Source: Plasmodium malariae
Lineage: Eukaryota > Apicomplexa > Aconoidasida > Haemosporida > Plasmodiidae
DNA: 56,448 bases
Direction of reading: 5' to 3'
Assembly (NCBI RefSeq): GCF_900090045.1
Contig: NW_021638292.1
Coordinates: 1 to 56,448, forward strand
The notes under the pieces were generated by a model that worked only from the letters and a program-made list of their open reading frames with translations, was not told the origin of the DNA and did no database searches. A program made the translations under genes and the position numbers. The stretch's first letter is position 1, and each line of letters starts with the position of its first letter. This document shows, one piece after another, positions 40,301-53,096 of this stretch.

Positions 40301-40999
40301 AAAAATCAAAAAAAAAAAAAAATTAAAATTACTATATATATTATTTTAAAATTATCACATAAAATAATTTATTATGTTTCAATGGTTTCCTTTTTGAAAA
40401 TTTATTTTTAGCTTACACAAAGTATCTTTATATTACATGTCAATTTAGACATAAAAAATTAACTCTATGGAACCTATAATTAATTAGTTTTGTTTATTTA
40501 AACAAAATAAAGTTATAACTATATAACTGCATTCAAACTTTTGAATTTTCATATTAATCAAAAGACACATTTACTTTTAATTTGATACAAATAATACACT
40601 ATTTTAATTACCTTATCAAACATTCATTTAGTTGAGTACAAGATAGAAAATCATGAACACTATATTTTACAGTAAAAATAAAAATTCACACATCATGTCA
40701 ACAAAATAATATAAACTGTTATTTTCTATATTAATTTTAAAGCACATATAGTATTTTTCATAAAAATATAGTTATATACAAAAATATATACGTAAAACAC
40801 AACAATTTATTAAGGATTAAAAATAATATAATAAGCAAAGAAAAGGAAATTATAATATTCAAATCAACAAAGCAAATAGTAGCGCCTATTTTGTTTATTG
40901 CATATCAAAATGGTCAGCTAAGAGAAGAAGCATCGTTTAAATAAAAGCAATTAAATGTATACTTGTTATTTGTGTATATAAAATGGGAACTTATAGATA
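37312..40999. other. AT-rich intergenic region, about 3.7 kb
   Basis: It contains the duplicated block 38656-38893 and an A18 tract at 39876-39893. On the minus strand near 39600-39740 a short piece (RIISSNRVMDKNKYLYSKDH) resembles the PEXEL region of the 34 kb gene, but nothing downstream supports a full relic. The 71-codon minus-strand frame at 37957-38172 could not be assigned. Confidence 0.45.
38656..38893 (+). repeat. Duplicated upstream block, copy 2
   Basis: Counterpart of 35918-36151, about 1.35-1.6 kb upstream of the ATG at 37311. It suggests that the tandem duplication of the 34 and 37 kb genes included their 5' flanks. Confidence 0.4.
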
Positions 41000-41765
41000 T
41001 TAATCTTTATAAAAGCCTACTTGACGGAAAGAAGGATATGCCGTATTATATATATCAGCTTTTATACGTGTTAACTTTGTATATGTTTGAAATTTTTTGT
41101 AAAAATAAAACATACTTAATATAACTATAAACATGAATATCACAAATCCTAGAGTTGATAAATGTAAAGGACCAAATAACTTTAAAACATCTAAATAATT
41201 TAATTTTCCTAAAACAATTAATAGTATTCCAAGTAATATATGGATGCTAGCTAAAACACAAATCTGAAATACTTTTATTTTCATACTTTTTCTTAAATAC
41301 TTAAAATCAGCATTTGCCATATAACTAACTACATTTTTATAATATATTTTGTCTAGCTTTCTATTTTTTACTGTGATTGCCGTGTTAGTATTAGATGATT
41401 CCTTTTTTTTGTATTCTCCATTATTTTTCATTTCCATCTTTATCCATTTAATATTTGAATGCTCTTCTTTTTTATGTACCGCCATCATTCGACACAATCT
41501 CACATCAAATTTTATAATAAATTTTCTATTATCATATGGGGATCTCTGATAAGGGCTCGAAAAAAAAAAAATATATTTGTTATTTAAAGAAATATGTAAT
41601 ATCTTGCTTAAAAATAGAATTAATATAAAATTTGAAAAACATGGAAAATACAAATATAATTAAATAATATAATCATACCATATCATTGTTAAAATGACAT
41701 ATCCAAAATAAAAGGATAAATACCGCAGTTTTAATTAATAAATATTGCACAAAATTTTGCTCCAT
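41000..41765 (-). CDS. Two-exon exported-type protein with degenerate PEXEL
   Basis: Join of 41765-41679 (29 codons, MEQNFVQYLLIKTAVFILLF; donor GTATGA) and 41545-41000 (acceptor TTATCAG), giving 210 residues in phase 0. Membrane helices are predicted at about 120-142 and 160-178, then YKKFQTYTKLTRIKADIYNT. The C-terminal half matches the 11.7 kb gene. The PEXEL position reads RMMAV, with L and E both lost, and falls at 48-52. The offset of four residues is explained by the splice site: a pyrimidine tract 12 bases upstream now ends in CG instead of AG, so splicing must use the next AG. An alternative reading as a single exon from 41653 (MYFPCFSNFILIL) would lack the family leader and is less likely. 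Export may be impaired. Confidence 0.75.
41679..41765 (-). other. Exon 1 of the 41.0-41.8 kb gene
   Basis: Leader of 29 codons, ATG at 41765, donor GT directly after 41679. Confidence 0.72.
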
Positions 41766-44700
41766 GATGCATATTCTTGATATTTGAATATATTCATAAT
41801 GAAAAATAATTAGCAATGCTGTAATATACAACAAATATAGAAGGATACTACTTTCAATATTTTAATTTTGTTTCATTTTTTATATTTTCATAAATTCTCA
41901 CTAAAATGTGAGGATAATATATTGCATTATATAAAAAAATTTAATTTAAAAAAATAACTTAAAATATTATTATTATGTTTTTTATAATAAAGTATCTCCA
42001 ATTATAATAATCTAATTCGAATTTTAACTTAAATGTCCAAAATATAAAAATTAATTATTTAGCACTACAGTAATTATTGACGTATTATATGGAATAATTT
42101 AAAAAAAAAAAAAAAAAAATTTATATCGACATATTTTTAAATATTGTTTCTATTTATCATATATATATAATTTGGAGACTAAATAATAATATACATTAAC
42201 TTTTTAATTATAAATTTAAAATATATATTGAACTAGGCATGCTAATTTATACAAACTCTGTCATATAGTTGTTCACTGTTATAATTGAGGGTAGTTAATA
42301 TAAAATAATAATTAAAAATTAATATTTAAAAAAACAATTTTCCATTTTAAAAAACTATAGGTTATTCCGAAATAATTATATTTAAATTAATATATGCATA
42401 AAATATAATATATTATTCTAAATATTTTTTTTCGTAATACATAATATCTGAAAATTTTTATAATATAAAAAGTTTAAACAATAATAATTATTTTTTTATC
42501 ATAAATATATAAAATATATTGTTCATTTTTTGGAATACATTTTAATAATATTCAATAATATATTATGAATTTATTAATTCACAATAATTTTACAAAATAT
42601 TCATCAAACAAAAATTAATATTTATATTTATGTATATAAAAATAAATATATCTTAAAATAAATTAATAATCCACTGCATGCAGTAACAATAATTTCAGAA
42701 ATATTTCATTCTGTATATATCTAAAAATAAAATTTATATATATTATTTTTTGTGTTAATGTACATAATAAAATAATAATAAGCTCAACAAAAATTATCAT
42801 TAATTATTTTTTATTATGAAAAACGTTCGACAAATTCATAGTTAATTACTTGGTTCCTTATATAAACATACTATGACTAAAATATTTAAAAAAAAATAAA
42901 TTCAAAATCAAGTTAATATTGTTTATGGAAATTCATTTAGTAAATATAATAATGTAAATCCTAATATTATTGTTCATTATTATAAACAATACGAGTAAAA
43001 TGTTTAATATATAATAAGAACAAAATATTTTTTCAATAATACATGAAAAACTTCGTAGTTTCTTAAAAAAAATTAATAAACAAAAAAATAAAAAGAATAC
43101 GATTACATTTAAGCTACAATATATGAATTACAAAAATAATAACACGGTAATTAACACAATAAAATTATTATTCCATAACATTAGATATATATAGTTATTT
43201 TATGAGTTAGAAAGGTATATATTTTATTTACTTTCTATAGTTCATTATATGGTCGCCATATATTTGGATTCATTCAAAACATACATTTTTATAAGGATAG
43301 TCCTCAAACGATTTTAATAATTAGTAAAAATTTGCATATTGTATTACATTATGAGATACTTTTTAAATGTATATATATCTTATACTATAAAATGATTCTG
43401 AATACTTATGTTATACGTATATTAAACTTAGAATTATTTAAAATATATAAGCTATTTTCTTTCTTTTATATATATATATACCTAATTTATTATGTAATTA
43501 AATTTCAAGAAATTTTACTTAGATATTATATTTAAACATGAATATACATTACCATGATTAAGTAATGTTTATGTAATAAATATATAACATTACATATAAT
43601 TGAATAAATTTTTCTCGCGTGCATTAACGTATGCATATGAACTGAACTTTCTATTTTTCATTCTTTTTATATATATTTTTTTTTTTTATTTCTTATAGAA
43701 GTGCTTATAAGACAGTGCAATATAGTTTTTTCATACACATATGTTAAAATTATGTTTCGTACTTAGCAACTTTATTTTATAATTACCTTATATTATTCAG
43801 ATGTATATGAGAACTAATTATTTTTATTTACTGAATTACATTAAATATACAGAGTAGCGATTATGTTATTTTTTATAAATTCACACTGAATCATATATAA
43901 CAAAATAAATTATTTAATCATATAGAACAAAATTTACAATATACTTAAATTACTATGATCATAAAATTTTAATGTTTTAACTTCATTTCTCATTCCCCAA
44001 CTAAAATATAACTTGCTTATTTCATATTAAATTATTATAATATCACACTTTATTTTATTTTTTTAAAATAGATTACTTATAATTTAATATTAAAATTTAT
44101 ATTACTTTATATCATATAAAATTTCAAAATCAAATAAAATTAGATGCTCTATTTTTTATCCTGAACAATAATAATAAAATTCATTTAAATATTATTAAAA
44201 TAATAATGTTATAAAATATTTTTGTTTTCAGTGATGCAGTACATTTATTAAATTCAATTAAGCTTATTTATAGATTATAATGCATATTTAATAAATATAT
44301 TTTATTTTATAATTTAATTATAATATGTGTAACTGCAATTCTAATTTTTTTTCAATGGTAACTTAAATATTAATACAAATTAAAAATTCTTGCCATGTGA
44401 AATTAAAAATTATTTCTTTATTAAAGTTCCTACTAGCAATATTTTCATTCAACACATGTTGGTTATGCGTATACACTAGTCGTATATTCTCTACGTTCTT
44501 AAAGTACATTTAAAATAAAAAAAATATATGCATGCATAATTTTATTGACTAAAAATACTATTTAAATGTAAGAAAGTGTAATAACTAAAATGTATATTAA
44601 TGTTATATAATAATTATCATTTAAATCTTTAAAAAAGCTTATTTAATAAATGAAACTTTTTCATTAATATAACGAGCAAAAATTTTCATGAGAAGCATTA

Positions 44701-46074
44701 TGTCATTCACATATTTAATCATGCCTCATAAAAAAATTAGAATAATTATCTAAAGATATCTTCATAAAACTTATCTAACAACAAATAATATTATTAGTTA
44801 CTTATTACTTACAATAAAAAAAAAAAAAATTTAATTTTTTAACTTTTATTTTACTTAATGAGTGTTATAAACATAAAAGAAATAGACATTTCCTTTATAA
44901 AATATTGTAATTCTATACAATTTTAGTACAGTAACATAGAAATTAATATATTTATGTATAATAATAATAATAAATTGAATAAATATATAAAGAAATACTA
45001 ACACTCTATTATATTAATGGAAAAAATATATTTATTTTCGTAATCATTAAACATAATATAATTACTATAGATATAAGTAAATATTTTTAAATTATTATAT
45101 ATTATAAAAAAAAATAAAGTTTATACATAAAATATATTAATATATAATTATATTTAATCCATTAATTTTATATTTTAATAATATAATAATATGCATATTT
45201 AAATTATTTTCTTATAAAATATCAATATAGCAAACATTTAATACATTTCTTCGAAAATGAATTAATACAACAATTAAATGTTATTTTAACCATTCATTAA
45301 ATTGAAAGGATATATAATTTGAGAATTATTAAATAATTATAAATGATTCATTCCTAATTATGATATATTTTTATTATATTTTTATAACTTTATATTTATA
45401 TCATGCAAAAAAAACTAATAGTACATTAAAAAAATTTTGAAAAATATATCTAATAACATATTTCGTATAAAAAATATGTTTTATAATAAATATTTAGTTT
45501 ATTATTTAATATATATATATATATATACATACATATCGGTACAACAAATATATTATATTCCTTACATTATATATGGAAAAAGACACATTTGTTATTAATT
45601 TTAAACTAATAACACATTTTCTTTATAACATAAAAAAAAACACAATTATTTTAGACTAGAACAACATACATGTAATAAAAGTTACCATTTTTCATTTCAA
45701 ATATAAATTATAACACTTTAGTAAAATTATATATGTAGCATTGTTGTATATTTACTTAACGCTCAAACATATATTTTTCATATAGTTCTACTTAAATACA
45801 AAAATGCATTTATGAAACCATAATATATACTTGATCCAAAATCATTCATCATAATACAATTTAAAAAATATTAAAACAATTACAATGTTAAAAACTAAAA
45901 ATTTAATTTTTTTTTACTGTAATGTATCAGAAAAATCATGTGTATATAGGTAAATTTACAAAAAAACTTCAAATTATATATATGTTTGATAAGTGTAAAA
46001 ATTCAAGATATTACATTTTTTTCTTCATATTAATGACTTCTTCGTAAGTCGAAAGATATCTGTTATAACAAATT
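41766..46074. other. AT-rich intergenic region, about 4.3 kb
   Basis: No gene is supported. A 67-codon plus-strand frame at 43332-43535 is low-complexity. At 44485-44525 lies a TATTCTCTACGTTC stretch, the dispersed upstream motif in opposite orientation, overlapping a plus-strand stretch that reads like a signal sequence without ATG (LKIISLLKFLLAIFSFNTCW). Confidence 0.45.
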
Positions 46075-47040
46075 TTACCTTTTCTTAAATTTAATTTTTT
46101 CAAATTTTTTAACTTTTTTATGGTAATAAATAATTCCTGATATAAGAGTTATACCAAATATAAAGAAGAGTACGCAATATATTAGAAAATCAAAAAACGG
46201 TGTTATATAAAAATCAGTAGTACCACTTCCCCTACTTTTTGGTACTGAATACTTGAAAAACGAGCCTACAGCGGTTTCCAAATAAAAGTGAAAATTCTTC
46301 ATTAGATCCTTACCTAATGAAAATCTCAATAACTTATATAACCCCCTCCTAAGGCCACAATTACAAGTAAAATCTAATATTAGTCCTAATGAGAACAATA
46401 AAAACAATACTAAAGGCAAAGCAAACCGTAATCTGTATTTTTTAATTATTACTTTTTTGTACAACTTATCACTAATTGTTCTGTTGTTTTTAAGAAAATC
46501 CTGATAATCAAGTTCCTTGAATATCTTTTTCTCCATATGAGAATATTTTTTTGTTTCAAACGTACAAGTTTTATTTTTCATATGTTTTTTATGACCTCTT
46601 GTATTTCCTGGTGAACTTCCATTTGACTGCTTCATTTGTGTTTTCACACTTTCTTCATTATTACATATATCGTTTCTAATATTTAATCCAATATTTGGTA
46701 TTTCTTCTTTTGTACATATAAAATTTAAATCCATATTATGTGTATACTTTCCTAGTAATCTATAATTCCTTATTTTTAGTATTTTCTTAATCTCGCAGTA
46801 CTTATCCAATGATATATTGAACATTTTCTAAAATAATAATATGTAAATATTTGTTATATAATAGTATAAATAAGCGAGAAGTAAAAAAAAGTATTAACAA
46901 AAAAAACAGAAAAATATTAGTATTTTGAATATCCTTAAATAATATTATCATACAACATCAATGTAAAAATGACATATCCAAGATAAAAGGATGAACCCAA
47001 AAAAATTAATAAATATGATTGTCTTCTGTTTTTTTCCCAT
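46075..47040 (-). CDS. fam-l/fam-m-type exported protein, intact
   Basis: Join of 47040-46954 (29 codons, MGKKQKTIIFINFFGFILLS; donor GTATGA) and 46827-46075 (acceptor TTTTAG), giving 279 residues in phase 0. RLLGK lies at residues 52-56, PEXEL-like with K at the last position. The subtype signature FETKKYSHMEKKIFKELDY lies near 119-137, followed by FLKNNRTISDK. Membrane helices lie at about 163-181 and 240-263, and the tail is YYHKKVKKFEKIKFKKR. Between the helices lies a loop with CNCG and many basic residues. It is the best-preserved example of this subtype and a good reference for the broken copy at 6.8-7.8 kb. In P. malariae one of the two large families was predicted to adopt an RH5-like fold; whether that applies here is inference. 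Confidence 0.87.
46954..47040 (-). other. Exon 1 of the 46.1-47.0 kb gene
   Basis: Leader of 29 codons with the family ending ILLSWICHFY, donor GT directly after 46954. Confidence 0.78.
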
Positions 47041-47440
47041 TATATAGATACTTAGTATTACAATTTAATCAATATAAAGAAGTTAATAATATTATAATAT
47101 ACATCTAATAATAAAAAGCAAAATTCTTTTTAAAATTTTTTTTTTATCATTGCTCCTTAAGTACGTAAAAAATATACATAGCTATAATATACTTCAAAAC
47201 ATCTATGATACAAAAATAAATTTAAAATGTATTGTATAATATTTATCATAGTCATAATTAAGAAAAACTAACTTTTTTTAAAAAGAAATAATTTGAATTA
47301 ACTAATAAATATTTATAATATCTAATCTAATTATTAATATAGGAAACTAATTATATAATAATTTATTTGTTGTTTTCTTAATAAATTCTGAAATAAATAC
47401 TTAAATACTTTTTATATTTGAATATTTATTTTATATAGTA

Positions 47441-47490
47441 TATAGAATGTAGAGAATACATATATTATATATTCCTGTATATATTAAAAT
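47441..47490 (-). promoter_or_regulatory. Conserved upstream motif, copy 4
   Basis: A TATAGAATGTAGAGAATACA stretch lies 401 bp upstream of the ATG at 47040, the same distance as at 4.3 kb. It resembles the copies at 4728, 8240, 31208 and 54323. Confidence 0.42.
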
Positions 47491-48004
47491 AATTACTTAT
47501 GTTAAGAAAGCTATACCATATTAAATTTAAATTTTATAATATTTATTTTATAAAAAGTTCTAATTTTGAATGAAATATTGATTATTATAATAATACAATA
47601 ATAGAAATAATGAAGAAAATAAATATTTTTTTAATTTAATTATAAAAAATGCATTAATTCATCCCTAAGTAGACACAATTTTTTTTTAGTGTATAATATT
47701 TTTTTAAAGGAAATATCTAGCGATCTACCTAATATATGAAGAAATATATATTCTAAAAACAAATAAGGAGTAATTTTTTATTGTTTTACTATAATTCCTT
47801 AATATTGCTCCTTTAATTAAGTTTAATTTATATCACTGTTTCTGAATTAGAAATCCCTACATTAATTTACATAATTTTATATATTCTCTATTAATTAATT
47901 ATATATATTTAGAAAAAATATGAAATAAGAAAAAAAAAAAAAAAGAAACTAGAATCAAAAATGGTATAGAAATATTACAAATAATTTTATTAATTTAAAA
48001 ATAT

Positions 48005-48113
48005 ATAAAATGAAGTAAATTTACAAATAATTATAGTATATGCATGATGTAATATATACATAAGAAATGAAAATGAATAACAATATATTTTACTAATATA
48101 TATGGTTTTGTAA
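48005..48113. repeat. Duplicated flank block, copy 1
   Basis: It resembles 49471-49555: both contain AAATGAARTAAATTTA followed by GATGTAATATATACATAA or GATATAATATATACATAA. Confidence 0.4.
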
Positions 48114-49470
48114 TTTTTCTGCTTATAATTTTAGAAGGAATATATATTTTTTTTATTTATTCTTTTAAAGATACATAATATAAGGAACATATTTTTTTGG
48201 CGATGCATAATCGATCGACGCCAATATATAAGTGAATAATATTTTATGAAAAATACTATTAAAATCATAAATATATTATTCCTACAATATGTTGTTCGTT
48301 CTATGATTTTTCGAAGAGAATGATAATTTTAAAATTATTGTATATATACCAAAAATTATATTAATCCTGTAAAATATAACATTATAATATTCTCCTTAAC
48401 AAGTATTTTTTTCGAATTATAATTAAAAATTTAAAAAAGAAAACAAATAGCTAAATTTATAACATTATTTTTAAATTATATAAATTTGCATAATTATATT
48501 TGTATTATTTTAATGTATATCTAATCTACTTCTTACAAGAATGATAAAGAATCTTATTTAGCTTCATTTAGTTTTTCGCACAATTTTTTTGTCTTAGTTT
48601 TTTACAAGTAATATTACTACATAAAGAATATGATAACCTATTTTTAATATAACCTATTTTTTATATTTACAAAAATATAAATATAAATAAACTATGTAAT
48701 TTATTTTCTCTAAAAATTAATCTATAAATACGCTTTCTCAGTTTTAGAAGAACTGCTTATTTCTAAATATTCAAAATATATAATTCAATATAGTACAGAA
48801 ATTAAATATTCTTATATAATTCTTTTAAAAAAAAAAAAAAAAGAAAAAACATATATATATTATTTAATATTTCATTATATTATATATATTTTAAATGTAA
48901 AATGTATACATCATAGATTACGTATTATATTATATATTAAGAAACTCATTTCAAATTTTAATAAGTTTTTCTTATTAATAATACTAATTTTGTAAATACT
49001 ATATTTTAGAACAAATGTTTATTATTATTAAAAAATATTCATTATCATAACAGCAAGATAGTAATAATAGTGATTTAAAAAGTAGAATTTTACAAAAATT
49101 ATGTATTATATTAATTATAAAAATAGAATTCCTTATGTTATATTATGTGTTTAAAAAATCATATTAATAAGATACCTAACAATATATATAAAAATAAATA
49201 TTTCTACAGTAATTAAAAAAAAAGAAAAAAATAATTATTCATTTTTGTAGCATAATTTTGAAAATAAGAAAATTTAAATAATTTTAATATATATCATTAT
49301 TTGTCAATGAAATTCTTTTAAATTCATGTAATTAATTTCTCTTTGCTGTTTTTTTATTAAAAATAAATATTAAGTAGAAATATATATAGTAAATAATAAT
49401 GAGTAAAAAATGGATAAAAATTATAATTTCCTTAAAAATATTTAATATGATTTCTTCAGTTCTAATGCAT

Positions 49471-49555
49471 ATCAAATGAAATAAATTTAAAAATAAGAAT
49501 AATTTACACGATATAATATATACATAATAAATAAAGTATATTTTAATATAATATG
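49471..49555. repeat. Duplicated flank block, copy 2
   Basis: Counterpart of 48005-48113 in the same orientation, about 1.45 kb further on. No gene lies between the two, so a flank was duplicated or a gene has vanished. Confidence 0.35.
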
Positions 49556-50855
49556 TTTTCTAGTAATATTATTCTCATTATATTAGATAGAATATATTAT
49601 CTTTTTATTTATTTTTTTGAAAATTAATAATATCAGGAACAAACGATAAGGTTATAAATTAAACAATGATCATAAATAATTAATATATTATTAAATATAA
49701 CTTTAAAAAAATATACTATTTCTTAATAATTTTCTATTTTATGTATAGTAATCTTTGGTAAGACAATTACTAATATATCATATACAAAGAAACATATTGT
49801 AATCATCCAATAATAAAAATTTATATTACTGTTTACTTTAATAAATATTATTCTTCAAATTAACCAATTAAAAGAATTAAAAAACTATATAAAAATATAG
49901 CTAAATTTAAAAAACTATAATTAAATTACAAAAAAAAACATTTTAAATTAACACTAACATGCTTTTTTCTTTTAATATATATATATATATATTATTTCCG
50001 TGACATAATATACTCAGACATTTAGTTTCTTTTATATTTGTTCCTGAATATTGCTATGTCACATTTTTAAGTACAGTTAGTGTTTTTATATGAACTGTTC
50101 GCTAAAGCATTTTATATATTCATAAGAATATTCATATAACTTATAAATATATTTAAAAATTGAACCTTTTCTATAGTAAAATACTCCAATCCTTTTACCT
50201 ATAAAGCAGATTTTCATATTTTAACAATATTCATTATTTTTTAATACTATTTTAAGTTTTTTTTTAAAAAGTAAATATATATTTGTATAAATTATTTAAA
50301 TTTTCCAAAATTGTTAAGTCATATACCAATAAATTAACGTTTTAGAAAATACTTTATAGTTTCATTATTAGATATATATAACATAACTGTATTTTTTTTT
50401 TTCTTTTTTTGTATGTATCTCAGTAGCCTTTTTCTACTTCTGCATCGTATATATTTTATATTTAATAAATTATATTATTATTAATACAAAATAACAAAGT
50501 TAATAAAGGATGTATATTAATTTTCTATTTCTACAGTATAATTTTTATATTTATACTAGTTATATAATACCATAGGTACAAAAATTAAAATATACATATT
50601 CATATTTTATTGAAAATAATATATACTTTATTTAGATTCATATATAATTTATGGCGAAAACTTACATTTTGCTTTTCTACAAAGAAAAAATATTTGAATT
50701 TTTATCCTTTACTATATTTTGAAATATAAATTATCTGTTTTATTGTGTCTAAAAAGTGTACATAATTCAATTAACACGTAATGCCTTCTCATCTATGTTA
50801 ACAAATGTTAATAATTATATAACACTAACATAAATATATATGTTATACAAAATGA

Positions 50856-51239
50856 AATAATTTATGTATACAATTTGATAATATTTATTATATATGTGCT
50901 TCTCGTAAATATCATATTATTAATCGAAAATTTGTACACTCCTTTAAATATGTTAATGAATTACATGAATCTAGAGAATCCGAACAATATGCCATTCTAC
51001 AAATATCCTTGTTCGTTTGTTTAATTCAACAAAATGAAGCAACTTCTGATACTTTTGTGTAAGAATTTATCTTTTTATTTTCAATAATTACATTAACATT
51101 TATTGCAGTATTTTTCATATTTTTCCTTTTTTCTAGCACTATAAATTATTTTACTCAAAAGAAGAATATTCTACGCATTACTTTTAAAATGTTCCTACAA
51201 GAAGTTCCTGTTTTAATAATGTTGTATATACTAATATAA
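50856..51239 (+). pseudogene. Relic of a membrane protein gene (family uncertain)
   Basis: One reading frame is open from 50856 to 51239 except for a single TAA at 51060-51062. Before the stop it has mixed, protein-like composition (FKYVNELHESRESEQYAILQ, then LFVCLIQQNEATSDTFV). Directly after the stop, in the same frame, comes a strong membrane segment (IITLTFIAVFFIFFLF) and a basic tail (YFTQKKNILRITFKMFLQ). There is no ATG in the frame. Ectodomain, helix and basic tail in that order suggest the 3' end of a type I membrane protein such as STP1 or pir, but no diagnostic motif is visible. Confidence 0.4.
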
Positions 51240-53096
51240 AAATTATTTAATACTAGTTTATATCACTTGTACTTATCTTCGACATTCAATAAAAACAAAT
51301 ATAAATATATAATGAAAAAAATTCTCCTATACGGATAAACGATTCTGCAAGTTATAAGCCAGTATTATGCTAACCACACTTATTATAGAACATATACTTT
51401 ACAGAATTACTATTTATAAATGCTCAATAATATATGTCTTTGTACATATAAAATAGAATCCTGTATATTGTAAATGGTATTTATATTAAAAACAATAAAA
51501 AAAAAAAAAAAATTAGAATAATTTTTTTAATAACACTACAAATGTAATAGTATATGAATATGATTCTAATAGGATTATAAAAAATTCATAGATAAGGATT
51601 AATGTATAAAGTCTTACTAGATACAAAAAAAATATGTTAAATTGAAAGACAAATATTTATAGTTTCATTGCCAACAAATGCAAATATTAACGTATATAAC
51701 CCAGACAAATAAAACAAACGCTAAACATAATTTTCATATATATTACAATTCATAAGGAAGAGTACTGGATTTACTAAATCTAAATATATAAAGTTTTCAC
51801 GCGTACACTGAGCACATAATGCTACATTTATTCCTTTTTTAAAAGTATATTTTATAGATGTATTATTATACGTCTCTTCAATCGTATTATAACGTTTAAA
51901 ATTAATAAAATTAAAAGGACATAATTGTAAATAAAGCACAAATGAAATAAGCCTATATTCATTTTTATTATTTAAAAAAAAAAAGCATTATTAGTATCAA
52001 AATATTGGTAATAATAAACATATTTTTGCACATTTTAAAATATATGTAATCATTAATAACACTACTTTTTTCACACTTGTATACAAAACTACATAGTAGC
52101 ATAAACAGAATAATGATGATTATTACGAAACAAAATAACGTACATTACTAAGGGAAGAGTTAATAAACGTTTAATCCTTTTTCACTGGTATGCTCATATG
52201 TGGCAGTTAAGAAAAAATACAAATGGAAGTGTAATATATATTTATAATTCTTTACAATATATATTCAAGTAATTTTTATACATTGAATTAAAATAACATT
52301 TTATGGAATCAAATTATTTAGAATATTAATTTTTTATTTAGTTACGTTTATTAATGATCCCGCAAATTATTTGCCAAAAACAACTAACATATTTTTTGAA
52401 AAAATATGATACTGTTACACATTTATAACTAATAATTTAAAACCTTAAAAAATTTAAACAATATTTAAAAATCATTTTGTCCCAAATACATATATTAATA
52501 TATTTAACATAATAAACTTTATATTATATACAAATTACAATTTTATTACAAAATTAAATAAATACCATTTATTTATTATATATTATTAAGAAAAGACATC
52601 TACATTTAATTTATAAAAATATCATACATTCTTTTTTTAGTTGGATGACGAAATAATCCTATTTTACTAAAAAAAATAAAGGAAATAGAAACAAAATAAG
52701 TGCACATTCTAATGTAATAACATGAATTTCCTACCAATTTAACAAAATTATAATATAAGCAGTTTTTTTATGAATTTTATGAAACATACATATATTTTAC
52801 AAACAAAAATATAATTAAAATAATATATATTGTATGATCGATGTATTAAATTAAACACAAAGAATATATAAAAATACAAATTTATAAAATAAATCAATCA
52901 AATTCAATAAAGGTTATGAATATATATTATTATATTTTATATAAAAACAAATATGCAAGTTCAGGTGGTATTATAAAAATAATGTATCTTCATGTACTTT
53001 TCTTGTGAGCATAATATTCTTAAGAATGCTAGATAACTATTTTTTAGAATTTAAAAGTTTTTTTTATAAATGATCCCTACCATTATTACAAATTTG

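Larger units (their letters stand above)
47041..53096. other. AT-rich region of 6 kb with one coding relic
   Basis: It contains the upstream motif (47441-47490), a duplicated flank pair (48005-48113 and 49471-49555) and the relic at 50856-51239. A 72-codon minus-strand frame at 51721-51939 has mixed composition (ALCAQCTRENFIYLDLVNPV) but no exon partner or homologue in the window. The rest is AT-rich without recognisable content. Confidence 0.5.

Noticed and set aside
41546..41653. Extension of the 41 kb gene as a single exon from 41653
   Set aside because: It would lack the conserved leader found at 41679-41765 and treats intron sequence as coding.
51721..51939. 72-codon minus-strand frame with ALCAQCTRENFIYLDL
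   Set aside because: Protein-like in part, but no exon partner or family match; too uncertain to call.
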